Assembly (NCBI GenBank): GCA_026389315.1
Contig: JAPLIC010000061.1
Span: 99,349 to 163,348 of the forward strand
Source: Cyanobacteriota bacterium
Lineage (GTDB): Bacteria > Cyanobacteriota > Cyanobacteriia > PCC-6307 > Cyanobiaceae
DNA: 64,000 nt
Reading direction: 5' to 3'
The translations under genes were made by a program, and so were the position numbers. Below are positions 20,261 through 31,183 of this stretch, piece by piece. The stretch's first letter is position 1, and each line of letters starts with the position of its first letter. The notes below the pieces were generated by a model. It was not told the DNA's origin and did no database searches. It worked only from the letters and a program-made list of their open reading frames with translations.

Positions 20261-22418
20261 GGCAGTTGAAATCGGCGAGCTGGGCAGCCTGATTGCGCAG
20301 GATGCCCAGCAAATTCAGGCGATTGCGGCGCACCGCCGGATCGTCCGCCATCACCAGGACACTCTCTGGGCCATCGAAGAAGTTGGCCAGGGTGCTGGCG
20401 CTCTGGGCGAGACCTTGGGCCAGCTCCCCATATCCCGATCCATCCAGGGCCTGGGCATAGGGCCGAAGCGTCTCGATGACGGCCAGCATCGCCGCCTCAC
20501 TCGGGGAACTGAACAGGGCGACATCAACCCTCCCCTCGGGTCCCAGGGCCCCAAGAGCCAGGTCTCCCTTGGCCGCCAGGCGCGAAGCCCGTTGCACCAC
20601 CGCCTGCAAGGGACCCAGTTGACCCTGGCGGCGCAGATCTGCGAGTAGCAGCAAGCGGCGGCGAGCATCGGCCGGATCCCCCATCAGCCTGGCTGCTGAC
20701 ACGGTCTCTCCGGCGACCGCCTGGACCAGATCGCCATCAAACCCTTCCTCCTCCAACTGGCTGACCAACCTCTGGCGCAGGAGCTCGACCAGGCTGGCCT
20801 CCAGGCCCAACGCATCGATGTCCAGGTGGGGCAGCAACGCCGCCCAGTGCCGGCAGGAGCGCTGCACCAGGGCCGCCAGATCCAGGGTCCAGCCCCGATC
20901 CCAAAGAATCTGGAGCACCCCGTTGCCGGCCCGACGCAGTCCGTAGGGGTCGGAGGATCCACTCGGTCGCTCCCCCCTGGCAAAGCTGCTGAGCAGCAGT
21001 TCCAGCCGTTCGGCCAGGGCCACCACCGCGCCGGCATCGGAGGTCGGCAGGCTGTCGCCCGCACCACGGGGCAGATAGTGCTCTTGCACCGCCAGGGCCA
21101 CGGCCCGGGATTCCCCTTCAGCCAGTAGATATTTGCCGCCCATCACACCCTGCAGTTCGGGAAACTCCCCCACCATCTGGCTCACGAGGTCGTGTTTGCA
21201 GAGATGGGCGGCGCGGCGGGCCGCCGCCGCCGTCGAGGCCGCCAGGTCCAGGGCCTCGAGCAGGGCGTCGCTGAACCATTCAAGGCGCTGGGTTCGATCC
21301 AGCAGGCTGCCCAGTCCCTCGGCGAAGGTGACCCGATCGAGTTGATCGCGACGATCGATGCTGGCGACGGAGCGATCGGCCCGCACAAAAAAGGCAGCGT
21401 CGGCCAAACGGGCCCTCAACACCCTCTCGTTGCCCCGCCGCACCGTGTCGGCAGCGGCAGGATCGCGGCCATTGGCCACGAAGAGGAAGCGGGGCAGGAG
21501 CAAGCCCCCCGCCTCCAGGGCGAGGGAATCGGGCAGGGCCCCCGGACGTCCCAGGGGCACATAGCGCTGATGGGTTCGCATCACGGTGCTCAGCACCTCG
21601 GGCGGCAGCGCCAGGTACTGCTCATCGACCGATCCGCTCAGCACCTGGGGGGCTTCGACCAGATCCACCAACTCATCGAAAAGGGCCCTTGGCAGATCCG
21701 GGACACCACCAGCGGCCTGGGCCGCCGCCTTGATCTCGGCGCCAATGGTGGCGGCGCGGCCATCCCGATCCGCCATCACAGCCGCTGCCGCCAAGGTCTC
21801 GAAATAGTCCTCGGCCCGTGCAATGGCCAGGGGTTGTTGGCTGAGACGATCGCCCCGGCTGAGACGACCGCTGCTGACCACCGGATCGCAGTGGACCAAA
21901 TCCACCGGCACCACCTGGTCGTCCAGCAGGGCCACCAGCCAGCGGACCGGACGGCTGAAGCGGCTTTCCCCCACTCCCCAGCGCATGAAGCGGCGCCCCT
22001 GCAGCCCCCAGATCCACTCGGGAATCAGGGACTGCAACACGGTCGTCGTCGGCTGGCCGGGCTCCAGGACCTGGGCGAAGACAAAAGGGCCCTTGGCAGT
22101 AGGCCGCACCTCCAGGGCCTCGGGCGGCACGCCGCAGCGCCCGGCAAAGCCCAGGGCGGCCGCCGTGGGCGAGCCGTCCAGGAAAGCAGCGGCGGCGGGG
22201 GGACCTTTGCGTTCCTCGCGGCGATCCTCCTGCTGGCTCGCCAGACCCCCGATCAGAACGGCCAGGCGCCGCGGGGTGCCCGTCACCCGCAGCTCCTGCC
22301 AGGCCAGCCGGGCCGCCGCCAGATCGTCTTCAACCCTCTGGCGCAGCTGGGGCAAAGCCAACCTGACGAAATCGGCGGGAAGTTCCTCGCTGCCAATCTC
22401 CAGTAAAAACGTGGCCAT
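20250..22418 (-). CDS. glyS: glycyl-tRNA synthetase beta subunit
   Basis: MATFLLEIGSEELPADFVRLALPQL; full length 722 aa. Confidence 0.95.
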   Translation of the reverse strand: MATFLLEIGSEELPADFVRLALPQLRQRVEDDLAAARLAWQELRVTGTPRRLAVLIGGLASQQEDRREERKGPPAAAAFLDGSPTAAALGFAGRCGVPPEALEVRPTAKGPFVFAQVLEPGQPTTTVLQSLIPEWIWGLQGRRFMRWGVGESRFSRPVRWLVALLDDQVVPVDLVHCDPVVSSGRLSRGDRLSQQPLAIARAEDYFETLAAAAVMADRDGRAATIGAEIKAAAQAAGGVPDLPRALFDELVDLVEAPQVLSGSVDEQYLALPPEVLSTVMRTHQRYVPLGRPGALPDSLALEAGGLLLPRFLFVANGRDPAAADTVRRGNERVLRARLADAAFFVRADRSVASIDRRDQLDRVTFAEGLGSLLDRTQRLEWFSDALLEALDLAASTAAAARRAAHLCKHDLVSQMVGEFPELQGVMGGKYLLAEGESRAVALAVQEHYLPRGAGDSLPTSDAGAVVALAERLELLLSSFARGERPSGSSDPYGLRRAGNGVLQILWDRGWTLDLAALVQRSCRHWAALLPHLDIDALGLEASLVELLRQRLVSQLEEEGFDGDLVQAVAGETVSAARLMGDPADARRRLLLLADLRRQGQLGPLQAVVQRASRLAAKGDLALGALGPEGRVDVALFSSPSEAAMLAVIETLRPYAQALDGSGYGELAQGLAQSASTLANFFDGPESVLVMADDPAVRRNRLNLLGILRNQAAQLADFNCLNG

Positions 22419-22536
22419 CGTCTCAAGCCGCCTTCAACCGACTGTATGGAACAGCATCAACTGGCGAGGGCAGCGGCAGCGGCGGGGTCATGGCCGCAGC
22501 TTGTTCGCTAGTTTCGAGACGTAGCCGTCACAGTTC

Positions 22537-24303
22537 TTGCCGATGTTGTCGACCAAGGGCGCCACTAGCTCAGCAGAGGCGGCAGATCAGGGCAAGCCCA
22601 CCAAGATCGAGACGCTGAAGGCCAATAGCGGCCATCTGAGCGAACCGCTGGCAACGGAACTGGAGAACGACAGCCTCCATTTCACGGATCCAGCGGTTCA
22701 GATCCTCAAGTACCACGGCAGTTATCAACAGGACAACCGGGACCATCGCCAGAAGGGTCAAAGCAAGGACTGGCAGATGATGTTGCGGCTGCGCAGCCCT
22801 GCCGGTCGCATTCCGACGGCCCTCTACCTGGCCCTCGATGAGCTGGCCGATCGGCTCGGCAACGGCAGCCTGCGCGCCACCACCAGGCAAGCCTTTCAGA
22901 TGCATGGCATCGCCAAGGCCGATCTGCGGGAGGTGATCGGCACGGTGGTTCGAACCATGGGTTCGAGCCTCTCGGCCTGTGGTGACATCAACCGCAATGT
23001 GATGGCGCCTGCGGCCCCCTTCGAGGACAACGGTTACCCGGCCGCCCGGCAGTTGGCCGACCAAATCGCCGATCTGCTGACACCCCAGGCCGGCCAAGGC
23101 TCCTACCTCGACCTCTGGGTCGACGGCGACCTCAGCTACCGCATCCGGCCCCAGGCTGCGGTGAAGCAAGTCATGGATCAGCAGCTGCAGGGAGCGGTTT
23201 TCAGCGGGGACCAAGAGGAGCCCCTCTATGGCGCCACCTATCTCCCGCGCAAGTTCAAGGTCGCCGTGACCGTGCCGGGGGATAACGCCGTCGACCTCTT
23301 TACCCAGGACATTGGACTGGTGCTGTTCACCGATCCAGCGGGGCGGCCCCGCGGCTGCAACGTCTATGTGGGTGGCGGCATGGGTCGCACCCACAACAAG
23401 GAGAGCACCTTCGCCCGCCTGGCTGAACCCCTGGGGTATGTGACGGCAGCGCAGATCCTGCCATTGATCCAGGCGATCGTGGCCCTGCAGCGGGACCACG
23501 GCAATCGCCAGCACAGACCCCATGCGCGGATGAAATATCTGATCCACGACCGCGGCCTCGCCTGGTTCCAGCACGAACTGACCCGATATTTCCACCACCC
23601 CCTCCAACCCCTGCGGCGCGAGCCCAAACCCCGTCTCAGCGATTACCTCGGTTGGCACCGCCAATCGCCAACCACCTGGTTCGTCGGCTTGCCCCTGCTT
23701 TGCGGCCGACTGGAAGGGGAGAGGAAGGCGGGACTGAGGCGCTTGGTCGAGACCTTTCAACTGGAGGTGCGTCTGACCCCAAACCAGGATGTGCTTCTTT
23801 GCAATATCGGTGCCCACCAGCGCAGCAGCGTTAAGCAGGCCCTGGCCCAGCTGGGCTTTGCGGAGCCGGGGGCCCCGGCCCCCCTAGCCCGCCACGCCAT
23901 TGCCTGCCCGGCCTTGCCCACCTGCGGACTGGCGATCACGGAGGCGGAGCGCATCCTGCCAGATGTGCTGGATCGGATCCAAGCCCAATTCACCAGCCTT
24001 GGCATCAACAAGTCGGTGCTGGTGCGAATGACTGGCTGCCCCAACGGCTGCGCCCGCCCATACATGGCTGAAATCGCCTTGGTGGGCAGTGGCGTGAACC
24101 AATACCAGCTCTGGTTGGGGGGAAGTCCGGGCCTGACCCGTTTGGCCATGCCCGTGCTGGAGGCGATGCCCCTGGAAGCGCTGGAAACAACGCTGGAGCC
24201 CCTGCTGCTGGCCTGGCGTGATGCCGGCGGGCGTAGCAGCTTCGGAGACTTCGTTCAACGCCTGGGGGCCGACGAACTCGAGGCCCTGGTTCTGCCTTCA
24301 TGA
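22537..24303 (+). CDS. sir: ferredoxin-dependent sulfite reductase
   Basis: ILKYHGSYQQDNRD; LRLRSPAGRIP; TGCPNGCARPYMAEIALVG sirohaem/4Fe-4S motif. Confidence 0.92.
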   Translation: MPMLSTKGATSSAEAADQGKPTKIETLKANSGHLSEPLATELENDSLHFTDPAVQILKYHGSYQQDNRDHRQKGQSKDWQMMLRLRSPAGRIPTALYLALDELADRLGNGSLRATTRQAFQMHGIAKADLREVIGTVVRTMGSSLSACGDINRNVMAPAAPFEDNGYPAARQLADQIADLLTPQAGQGSYLDLWVDGDLSYRIRPQAAVKQVMDQQLQGAVFSGDQEEPLYGATYLPRKFKVAVTVPGDNAVDLFTQDIGLVLFTDPAGRPRGCNVYVGGGMGRTHNKESTFARLAEPLGYVTAAQILPLIQAIVALQRDHGNRQHRPHARMKYLIHDRGLAWFQHELTRYFHHPLQPLRREPKPRLSDYLGWHRQSPTTWFVGLPLLCGRLEGERKAGLRRLVETFQLEVRLTPNQDVLLCNIGAHQRSSVKQALAQLGFAEPGAPAPLARHAIACPALPTCGLAITEAERILPDVLDRIQAQFTSLGINKSVLVRMTGCPNGCARPYMAEIALVGSGVNQYQLWLGGSPGLTRLAMPVLEAMPLEALETTLEPLLLAWRDAGGRSSFGDFVQRLGADELEALVLPS

Positions 24304-24713
24304 AACCTGGTTCTGCCTTCAAGAAAAACGCCGGGGTGATCCTTGGCGCTGGCCTGGTCCTTGGGGTTCTGGGGGCTGGAGTCAAGCCGTTGCTGGCCCA
24401 GCAGGATCCCCCCCCACCGGAACCACGGCTCAAGAATTACTACCCGGATGAGACCACCTGCCAGGGAGATTTAATTCGTAGCGGCTTTGCCAAAAACCTG
24501 TTGCCCTGGGCGGATCAGCCGGAGCCCGTGCTGGCCTCCCTGCGGCAGGTGCAGGCGGAGATGACCCGGGCCACCCTGGCCAGTTGCGTGCGCCAAAAGT
24601 TGATGACCCCAGCCCAGGCGGCAGCCCTGCAAAAGGAACTGGGCCTGGGCGAACCCCCTGGCGCTGAAACTCAACCTCAGCCTTCCGGCTCCGGGGCCCC
24701 GAACCGTCCGTAG
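24300..24713 (+). CDS. hypothetical protein with N-terminal hydrophobic/signal segment
   Basis: ORF overlaps sir stop (ATGA); hydrophobic N-terminus. Confidence 0.6.
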   Translation: MKPGSAFKKNAGVILGAGLVLGVLGAGVKPLLAQQDPPPPEPRLKNYYPDETTCQGDLIRSGFAKNLLPWADQPEPVLASLRQVQAEMTRATLASCVRQKLMTPAQAAALQKELGLGEPPGAETQPQPSGSGAPNRP

Positions 24714-25399
24714 TGGGCCCGATCCAGGCCCCTTCGCCAGGCCCAGAGCTGGTCGCCATAACTGAAATGCCACCATTCATTCGGGTGCTGCACAAACCCG
24801 ACCGCTTGCATCACCGCGGCAAGAAGGCGGCGGCGGCCATGCCAGAGGGCGGCCTCTGAATCAGGGTCTTCTTGAGCGGCCAGGGCGTAGTGATCCGGCT
24901 CGGAAACGGGCCCGATCGCATCGATGGCGCCGCCCATCGGCAGGGGCTGGCCAGCAGCATCGGCCAAGGTGAGATCCACTGCGGCACCAGTGCTATGGGG
25001 AGGCGGAGCGGCAGGGTGCAAGCTGGGTGGAGCCCAAAAGCGCCCGACCTCAAGGACCACGGCCTCCCATTCGGGCCCAGAGCCGTCAGGATCCAGGCCC
25101 CGCGCCTCACACTCTTGCCGGGTGGCGTGGTTCACCATGAAGGCCTGAACAGCTACCGGCCGCCAGGCATCAAAAACCGCCAACTGATAGGGGCTTTGGC
25201 GGAGCCGCAAGCCCTCCTGGGCGCGAGCCAGGCGACCCATCACCCCCCGGCGCAGGCGAAAGGGACAGACCTGGTCACCATAGGGAGCCCCCAGGCTGAG
25301 ATAGGGGTGGGGCTCAAGCCGCACCAGATCGACAAGGGGCACCAGGGGCTCTCCCTCGTCATCGATCGGAATGCCATTCCAAGGGCGCAGGGAGGTCAT
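24677..25399 (-). CDS. D-alanyl-D-alanine dipeptidase-like M15 peptidase (VanX-type)
   Basis: VFDAWRPVAVQ, PPPHSTGAAVDLTLAD, NEWWHFSYGDQLWAW. Confidence 0.88.
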   Translation of the reverse strand: MTSLRPWNGIPIDDEGEPLVPLVDLVRLEPHPYLSLGAPYGDQVCPFRLRRGVMGRLARAQEGLRLRQSPYQLAVFDAWRPVAVQAFMVNHATRQECEARGLDPDGSGPEWEAVVLEVGRFWAPPSLHPAAPPPHSTGAAVDLTLADAAGQPLPMGGAIDAIGPVSEPDHYALAAQEDPDSEAALWHGRRRLLAAVMQAVGFVQHPNEWWHFSYGDQLWAWRRGLDRAHYGRFGAPEPEG

Positions 25400-25769
25400 G
25401 GTGGAAATCGGCCCAGGGGCGCAACAGGAATGGGAGCGGGAGTGGGCCGGGTCCAGCCCGGCTGGCGATCAGGTTAAGCGATGTGAAAACTGCAAATGCA
25501 AAACTGATTTCAAGGACAACGATCCGGAGAATTACGAGGACAGATTGAAGGGGCCCGATGGTTTGGTGCAGGGCCATTTCAGGCATTGACAATCATTTCT
25601 GGCCCTGAGCCCAAGGGCACATTGCTTAGCAATCTTCTAGCTTACATCTAAAAATCTGCAGCGCCTAAAAATAATCTACCGACGGAATTTGCGAGCGCTG
25701 GCACAGAAACCGTCGTCGTCTGCGGCAGCGGATCCACACCAACGCAAGCAGGTCATCCTGCGACAGGGC

Positions 25770-28301
25770 TCAATTCAACTGAGCCGCCTCCAGTTGCCGT
25801 TGGCGTTGCTCAGCCAAGGCCTGCAGCAGCAGGGGGTGGTTCTCCAATTGCGGGTCTTGCTCCAGCAACTGACGGGCCACCTGGCGCGACTGCTCCAGAA
25901 CGGCGCCGTCGTCGCAAAGGCTCGCCAGGGCCAAATCGGGCAAGCCCGACTGGCGGGTACCCAGCACCTGACCCGGTCCCCTCAAGCGCAGGTCCATTTC
26001 GGCAATCTCAAAGCCATCGGTGCTGGCGACCAGAACGTCCAGCCGCTGGCGGGCCAAGGCCTGCTGACTGTCGTTGATCAACAGGCAGTAAGACGCGGCC
26101 GCCCCCCGACCCACCCGACCGCGCAATTGGTGCAACTGGGCCAGGCCAAAGCGTTCGGCATGCTCAACCACCATGACGCTGGCTTCTGGCACATCCACCC
26201 CCACCTCCACCACCGTGGTACAGACCAGAACCTGGCAATGGCCCCCGGCAAAGGCATGAATGGCCCGCTGTTTTTCCTCGCTGGAGAGGCGTCCGTGCAA
26301 CAAGCCCACCTGGGCCTCCGGAAACACCAGATCGGCTAGGTGGCGATGCACTTCCACGGCCGAGCGCAGGTCCAGCTTCTCCGATTCCTCAACCAGGGGA
26401 AGCACCACATAGGCCCGCTGGCCCAGGGCCAACTGCTCCCGGATCAACTCCCAGGCCTGGTCGCGCTGATTGCCCCTCAGCAGCCGTGTGCGAATCGGTG
26501 TACGCCCGGGGGGTAATTCATCGATCTGGCTGACATCCAAATCGCCATAGACCGATAGGGCCAGGGTGCGGGGAATGGGCGTGGCCGTCATTGTCAGCAG
26601 GTGGGGTTGAAGCCCCTTGGCCAGCAACCGATTGCGCTGCCTCACCCCAAAACGATGTTGTTCATCCACCACGACAAGGCCGAGACGCTCAAACTGAACC
26701 GGATCCTCGAGGAGGGCATGGGTGCCCACCAACAACTGCAACTGACCATTGGCCAGATCTTGCAACAACTCCCGGCGGCGCCGTGCCGGCGTGGCTCCCG
26801 TCAGCAGGGCACCACTGACGGCGAGCTGGGGCAGCCACTGGCCGATCTTGAGGAAATGCTGGGCCGCCAACACTTCCGTGGGGGCCATCAACGCTCCCTG
26901 CCAACCCGCCTCGATCGCCGTAAGCAGGGCCGCCATGGCCACTACGGTTTTGCCACTGCCCACGTCCCCCTGCAGCAGGCGGGCCATGGGCTGGGGCCTG
27001 GCCAAATCGCTGTGGATTTCTGCCAAGACCCGCCGCTGGGCACCGGTGAGCTCAAAGGGCAACAGCGTCAGAAAGCGCTGGACGAGATTGGCCTGGGCCG
27101 GCGCCAGCAGGGCCGGTGCGCTCTGGCGTCTGAGCCGTTCGCGGCGCAGCCCCAGGGCCAATTGCAGCAGCAGGAATTCGTCGAACACCAATCGGGTCCG
27201 GGCCAACTGCAGCTGGGCTTGATCCTCAGGACGATGAATCTGAAGCAGGGCAACGGAACGCGCCATCAGCCCCAAGGAATCCCGCAGTCCCTTGGGCAAG
27301 GGATCCGGCCAGGCCGCCACGGCCGGCAGCACGGTTGCAACAGCTTGACGCAACTTATCGGCCGTCAACCCTTCGGTGAGGGCATAAACAGCAGTCAGTC
27401 GGCCAATGCGCTCCGATCGCACCGTACTGGAGGGTCCCTCCAGCACCTCAATCAAGGGATCACTGAAGCTGGCACCGAAGGGTCCCTCCTTGACCAGGCC
27501 GCTGATGGCGACCGTTGCCCCAGGGGGGTATTGGCGTTGCTGGGCGTGCAACCAACCCGAGGAGGTGAAACGCCGTCCGGCAAAAAAGCGAGAGACCCGC
27601 AGCCGACCAGTGCTGTCCTGGACATGGAGTTCGTGGATGGAAAGATTGGGGTTCCTAGGGCTGCAGAAAGCATGGCTGCGACGCACGGTGGCCACAATGG
27701 TGGCGGTGCGCCCGGTCTCCAGGGCGCTGATCCGCACCAAATGGGAGTAATCCAGGTAATCGCGGGGATAGTGACGAATCAAATCCCGCACAACCAGCAA
27801 CCCCAGACTCGCCAGCCGTGATGCCGTTCGCGGGCCGATTTCCGCCAGCTGGGCCAAGGGCAGATCGGGCGTTGCTGCAGGGGCGTCCGCGGCTTTTGCT
27901 GGCGCCAAAGGGGCCACACGCAACTTGGGCGGGGCCGGCGGCAGCTCGGGGCGGTGACGCACCAATAATTGATGGAGCCCCTGGCGTAGCTTCTGCACCA
28001 GTTGCTGACGGCGACCTAATCCGGCGCCAGGATAGTCAGCAAATTCCTCGGCCAATTGCTGCAGTTGCCCCTGATCCGATCCTTCGAGACCGGCAGGAAG
28101 GGTTTCGATCAGCGAACGTCGCACAAAGCCTGAAAAGGTTTCGCTGCGACCCTGAAGGTCGCCGAAACCCCGCTCTGCCTCAAGCCTGGAAGCCTGTTGC
28201 AGGGGGGCGCACCAAGCCTCCAGGCCCGGACCAGGGGATGGGTCCGAGGCGCGGGGATTCACTCCAGGTCGGGGCGGTTGCGATGGAGATCCTGCAGCCA
28301 C
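25770..28301 (-). CDS. recG: ATP-dependent DNA helicase RecG
   Basis: LLQGDVGSGKTVVAMAALLTAIEAG, DEQHRFGVRQR, TATPIPRTLALSVYGDLDVSQIDELPPGR; start uncertain. Confidence 0.95.
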   Translation of the reverse strand: MAAGSPSQPPRPGVNPRASDPSPGPGLEAWCAPLQQASRLEAERGFGDLQGRSETFSGFVRRSLIETLPAGLEGSDQGQLQQLAEEFADYPGAGLGRRQQLVQKLRQGLHQLLVRHRPELPPAPPKLRVAPLAPAKAADAPAATPDLPLAQLAEIGPRTASRLASLGLLVVRDLIRHYPRDYLDYSHLVRISALETGRTATIVATVRRSHAFCSPRNPNLSIHELHVQDSTGRLRVSRFFAGRRFTSSGWLHAQQRQYPPGATVAISGLVKEGPFGASFSDPLIEVLEGPSSTVRSERIGRLTAVYALTEGLTADKLRQAVATVLPAVAAWPDPLPKGLRDSLGLMARSVALLQIHRPEDQAQLQLARTRLVFDEFLLLQLALGLRRERLRRQSAPALLAPAQANLVQRFLTLLPFELTGAQRRVLAEIHSDLARPQPMARLLQGDVGSGKTVVAMAALLTAIEAGWQGALMAPTEVLAAQHFLKIGQWLPQLAVSGALLTGATPARRRRELLQDLANGQLQLLVGTHALLEDPVQFERLGLVVVDEQHRFGVRQRNRLLAKGLQPHLLTMTATPIPRTLALSVYGDLDVSQIDELPPGRTPIRTRLLRGNQRDQAWELIREQLALGQRAYVVLPLVEESEKLDLRSAVEVHRHLADLVFPEAQVGLLHGRLSSEEKQRAIHAFAGGHCQVLVCTTVVEVGVDVPEASVMVVEHAERFGLAQLHQLRGRVGRGAAASYCLLINDSQQALARQRLDVLVASTDGFEIAEMDLRLRGPGQVLGTRQSGLPDLALASLCDDGAVLEQSRQVARQLLEQDPQLENHPLLLQALAEQRQRQLEAAQLN

Positions 28302-29476
28302 AGACGCTCTGCCTCCCGGGCCTGAAGCCTTCTCTGGAGACGACGCTGGTGCTGGGCCCTTTTGAGCACCTCCTGGCGATGCTGCTGCAATCGGTGCCGA
28401 CAGGTGCGCAGCCGCGGCTCTTCCATCTCCAGATCCGTTCCCCTCAACAGCAAGGCCATGGCCACCGAAGCGGATGCATTGTCGCTGAGGGGGAAGGGCA
28501 GGGGCAACCTCAACAGGTTGGCAGGTGCGGCCAGAAGGTCAATTTGACCTTGAAGAACCGCATCAAGCAAGCTCACTGGCAGGAGGGCACGGCACACCCC
28601 TAAGCGCAACAGTTCGACGTTGAGAGCATGGGAAAGGTTGCGCAGGCGCCGGGCCAGGGCCTGCTCGATTCCCTCAAGCCACCGCAACAGCAGCACCGGA
28701 TCCGGCGGCAGTCCATGGCCCGCAAAGGGGGAGGGGGAGGCGGCAGCCGATGCAGCAGGCTGCTGATCCTCGATCGCCCCATGGGAATCCGAGGGGAGGC
28801 TGGCCTCGTTGGCCTCGGCAGGCCCTGCCAGGGAGAACAGCCCAAGCGGACCCAAGGGCAGGGACGGCGGAACGGCCGTGCTGTCTTGACGGAGCCGCCG
28901 CGGCCGTGAAGCATCCCGGTCCTCAGGGGGGCCATCCTCAGAGTCTTCTGGATCTGGCGCCGCCAGCGACTCGGCCTCAGGGCCGGGTCCAAAACGAAAG
29001 GACCCCGCATCCCGCCCATCGAAGAGACGCACCGTGGCGGGAGTCGACAAACCCAGGCTCACGGACCCCTGGGGGAGAGTCGGGGGCCCATCGTCTGGGA
29101 TCTCGTCCTGGTCAGCCGGTTCTTTGGCTCGGACTTCCGCTGTCCAATCCTCGATGAGCTGGCGGCGGGTTTCCAGCCGCCGTTTTTGACGCTCCCGTTC
29201 CATCTGGGCGGCGAGGGGGACGAGCTGCTCCACTGTCAGCAGGCTCAGGCAGCGTCGCACCAGGGTGTTGACACGATCGTGAAATTGATCACGACGTTCC
29301 TGAGGTTGCTCGACGTAATCAGAGGCTGCGCCTTCGGTGACCAGATAGAAGACGGCCTGATCGACAGCGCCCGGTAAAACCTGGCGAACCACCTGAAGAT
29401 AAAGGGCCAAGTCGCGATAGAGCTGCGGATTGGCCCCGTGCCGTTGGGCAGGAATCGACTTGGCTTGATCACTCAT
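28259..29476 (-). CDS. conserved hypothetical protein (cyanobacterial)
   Basis: Long ORF starting MSDQAKSIPAQRHGANPQLYRDLALYLQVVRQVLP; overlaps recG start. Confidence 0.7.
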   Translation of the reverse strand: MSDQAKSIPAQRHGANPQLYRDLALYLQVVRQVLPGAVDQAVFYLVTEGAASDYVEQPQERRDQFHDRVNTLVRRCLSLLTVEQLVPLAAQMERERQKRRLETRRQLIEDWTAEVRAKEPADQDEIPDDGPPTLPQGSVSLGLSTPATVRLFDGRDAGSFRFGPGPEAESLAAPDPEDSEDGPPEDRDASRPRRLRQDSTAVPPSLPLGPLGLFSLAGPAEANEASLPSDSHGAIEDQQPAASAAASPSPFAGHGLPPDPVLLLRWLEGIEQALARRLRNLSHALNVELLRLGVCRALLPVSLLDAVLQGQIDLLAAPANLLRLPLPFPLSDNASASVAMALLLRGTDLEMEEPRLRTCRHRLQQHRQEVLKRAQHQRRLQRRLQAREAERLWLQDLHRNRPDLE

Positions 29477-29545
29477 GGCTCCAACCCGAAGCATCCTGAC
29501 CTGCGCACGCCCTCAAGGGGGCCACCAGAGCCCGCAGGTTCAAGG

Positions 29546-30205
29546 TCAGCCCGCCGATCCCATGGCAGCGACTTCGGCGGCGAAATCGCTCTTCTCGACC
29601 TCAATCCCCTCGCCCAAGGTAAAACGGGTGAAACGGCGCACCTGGATGTTTTCTCCAGTTTTGCCAGCGGCCTGCTTGACAATCTCACCCAAACTGAGGG
29701 CGCTATCACGGATGAACGGCTGTTCAAGCAAGGCCAACTCCTTCAAGCGTTTGCCAATCCGACCCTCAACAATCTTGGTCTTCATGGCCTCAGGCTTACC
29801 GGCCAAGTCATCTCGACCCATCTCGATGGCTTTCTCGCGCTCAGCCACATCGGCGGGTATCTCGTCGGTGGTCACATACTCAACGTTGGGGCAAGCCGCA
29901 ATTTGCATGGCCACATTGCGCACGAGCTCCTGGAAGAGTTCGCCACGGGCGACAAAATCCGTTTCACAGTTGACTTCCACCAACACACCAACGCGGGCGC
30001 CGGTGTGGATATAACTGCCCACAGCACCTTCTGCGGCCGTTCGACCTGCTTTTTTCTCAGCAGTGGCAATGCCTTTTTGGCGCAACCATTCTGCTGCTTT
30101 GGTCATATCACCCTCGGATTCAGCAAGGGCTTTTTTGCAATCCATCATGCCCGCGCCGGTTTTATCGCGCAGTTCTTTGACGAGCTTGGCGCTGATCTCA
30201 GCCAT
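29546..30205 (-). CDS. tsf: elongation factor Ts
   Basis: [33 protein letters not shown]. Confidence 0.97.
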   Translation of the reverse strand: MAEISAKLVKELRDKTGAGMMDCKKALAESEGDMTKAAEWLRQKGIATAEKKAGRTAAEGAVGSYIHTGARVGVLVEVNCETDFVARGELFQELVRNVAMQIAACPNVEYVTTDEIPADVAEREKAIEMGRDDLAGKPEAMKTKIVEGRIGKRLKELALLEQPFIRDSALSLGEIVKQAAGKTGENIQVRRFTRFTLGEGIEVEKSDFAAEVAAMGSAG

Positions 30206-30238
30206 GGTTGGAGTGAAGTGAAGGGGCTAACGACTAAG

Positions 30239-30270
30239 AAAAAAAGGTACGCCGCAGGTAGCTACGGCGT
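30239..30270 (-). terminator. hairpin plus U7 tract between rpsB and tsf (terminator/attenuator-like)
   Basis: Minus strand ACGCCG-TAGCTACCTG-CGGCGT then ACC-TTTTTTT; 6-bp stem. Confidence 0.55.
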
Positions 30271-30305
30271 CAATTTACGATCAAAACAAAAGTAGAGCTT
30301 TGGGC

Positions 30306-31019
30306 TCAGCCATCTTCTTCCTGAGCTCGTTCTTGGGCGCCATGACGACCTTCATTGATGGCGTCGGCCAAACGACCAAGAACGAGCTGAACGGAGCGCA
30401 CAGCATCGTCATTGCAGGGAATGGGTACGTCGCAAAGATCAGGATCGCAATTGGTATCGAGCATAGACACCAGTGGAATATCGAGCTTGCGGCATTCGAG
30501 CACTGCATTGGTTTCGCGGCGCTGATCGACAAGCACGACAACATCCGGGAGGCGACGCATGGACTTTAGGCCCCCCAAATACTTCTGCAGCCGGTCGAGT
30601 TCGCGGCGCAGTACAGCAGCTTCTTTCTTGGGACGCATGGCAATCGCCCCAGAAGATTCCATCCTTTCGAGATCCTTGAGGCGATCGATGCGGGCCCGCA
30701 TGGTGCTCCAGTTGGTGAGCATGCCGCCCAACCAGCGCTGGTTGACATAGGCGGCACCGCAGCGGGTAGCTTCCTGGGCAATGACCTCGGAGGCCTGCTT
30801 CTTGGTACCCACAAACAGGAAGCGCTTGCCGCTACGGGAGGCGCTGCGGGTCCATTTGTAGGCATTGTTCATGCAGACTGCGGTCTGCACTAGATCAATG
30901 ATGTGGACACCATTGCGTGCGCAATAGATGTAGCGCGACATCTTTGGATTCCAACGACGGGTTTGGTGTCCAAAATGGGCACCAGCCTCCATCATTTCGG
31001 CGAGTGTGACAACGGCCAT
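30306..31019 (-). CDS. rpsB: 30S ribosomal protein S2
   Basis: [43 protein letters not shown]; start trimmed from ORF 30306..31157. Confidence 0.96.
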   Translation of the reverse strand: MAVVTLAEMMEAGAHFGHQTRRWNPKMSRYIYCARNGVHIIDLVQTAVCMNNAYKWTRSASRSGKRFLFVGTKKQASEVIAQEATRCGAAYVNQRWLGGMLTNWSTMRARIDRLKDLERMESSGAIAMRPKKEAAVLRRELDRLQKYLGGLKSMRRLPDVVVLVDQRRETNAVLECRKLDIPLVSMLDTNCDPDLCDVPIPCNDDAVRSVQLVLGRLADAINEGRHGAQERAQEEDG

Positions 31020-31183
31020 GGGTTTTGGGTGGGGTTTCGGGTTTGCCTCCACCTGCCAGGGATCGCGATTCCTTCTTGCCGTAAAGCAAGTAAAAGGAAG
31101 GCCATCACCCGAAACACGCAGGTGTGCGGTGTGAATGGAACCAGACCAACCTAACAAACGGTGCCATGGGCCCTGGCAGCACT

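Noticed and set aside
21192-22406. 404-aa + ORF opposite glyS
   Set aside because: Spurious antisense ORF, low-complexity Gly/Gln/His composition.
22570-23817. 415-aa - ORF opposite sir
   Set aside because: Spurious antisense ORF; sulfite reductase is on the + strand.
25371-25589. 72-aa + ORF with CENCKCK motif in the gap upstream of the VanX-like gene
   Set aside because: Overlaps the start of the divergent gene, no recognisable family, no sign of a conserved start; the Cys cluster could be chance.
26601-27821. 406-aa + ORF opposite recG
   Set aside because: Spurious antisense ORF; recG motifs are unambiguous.
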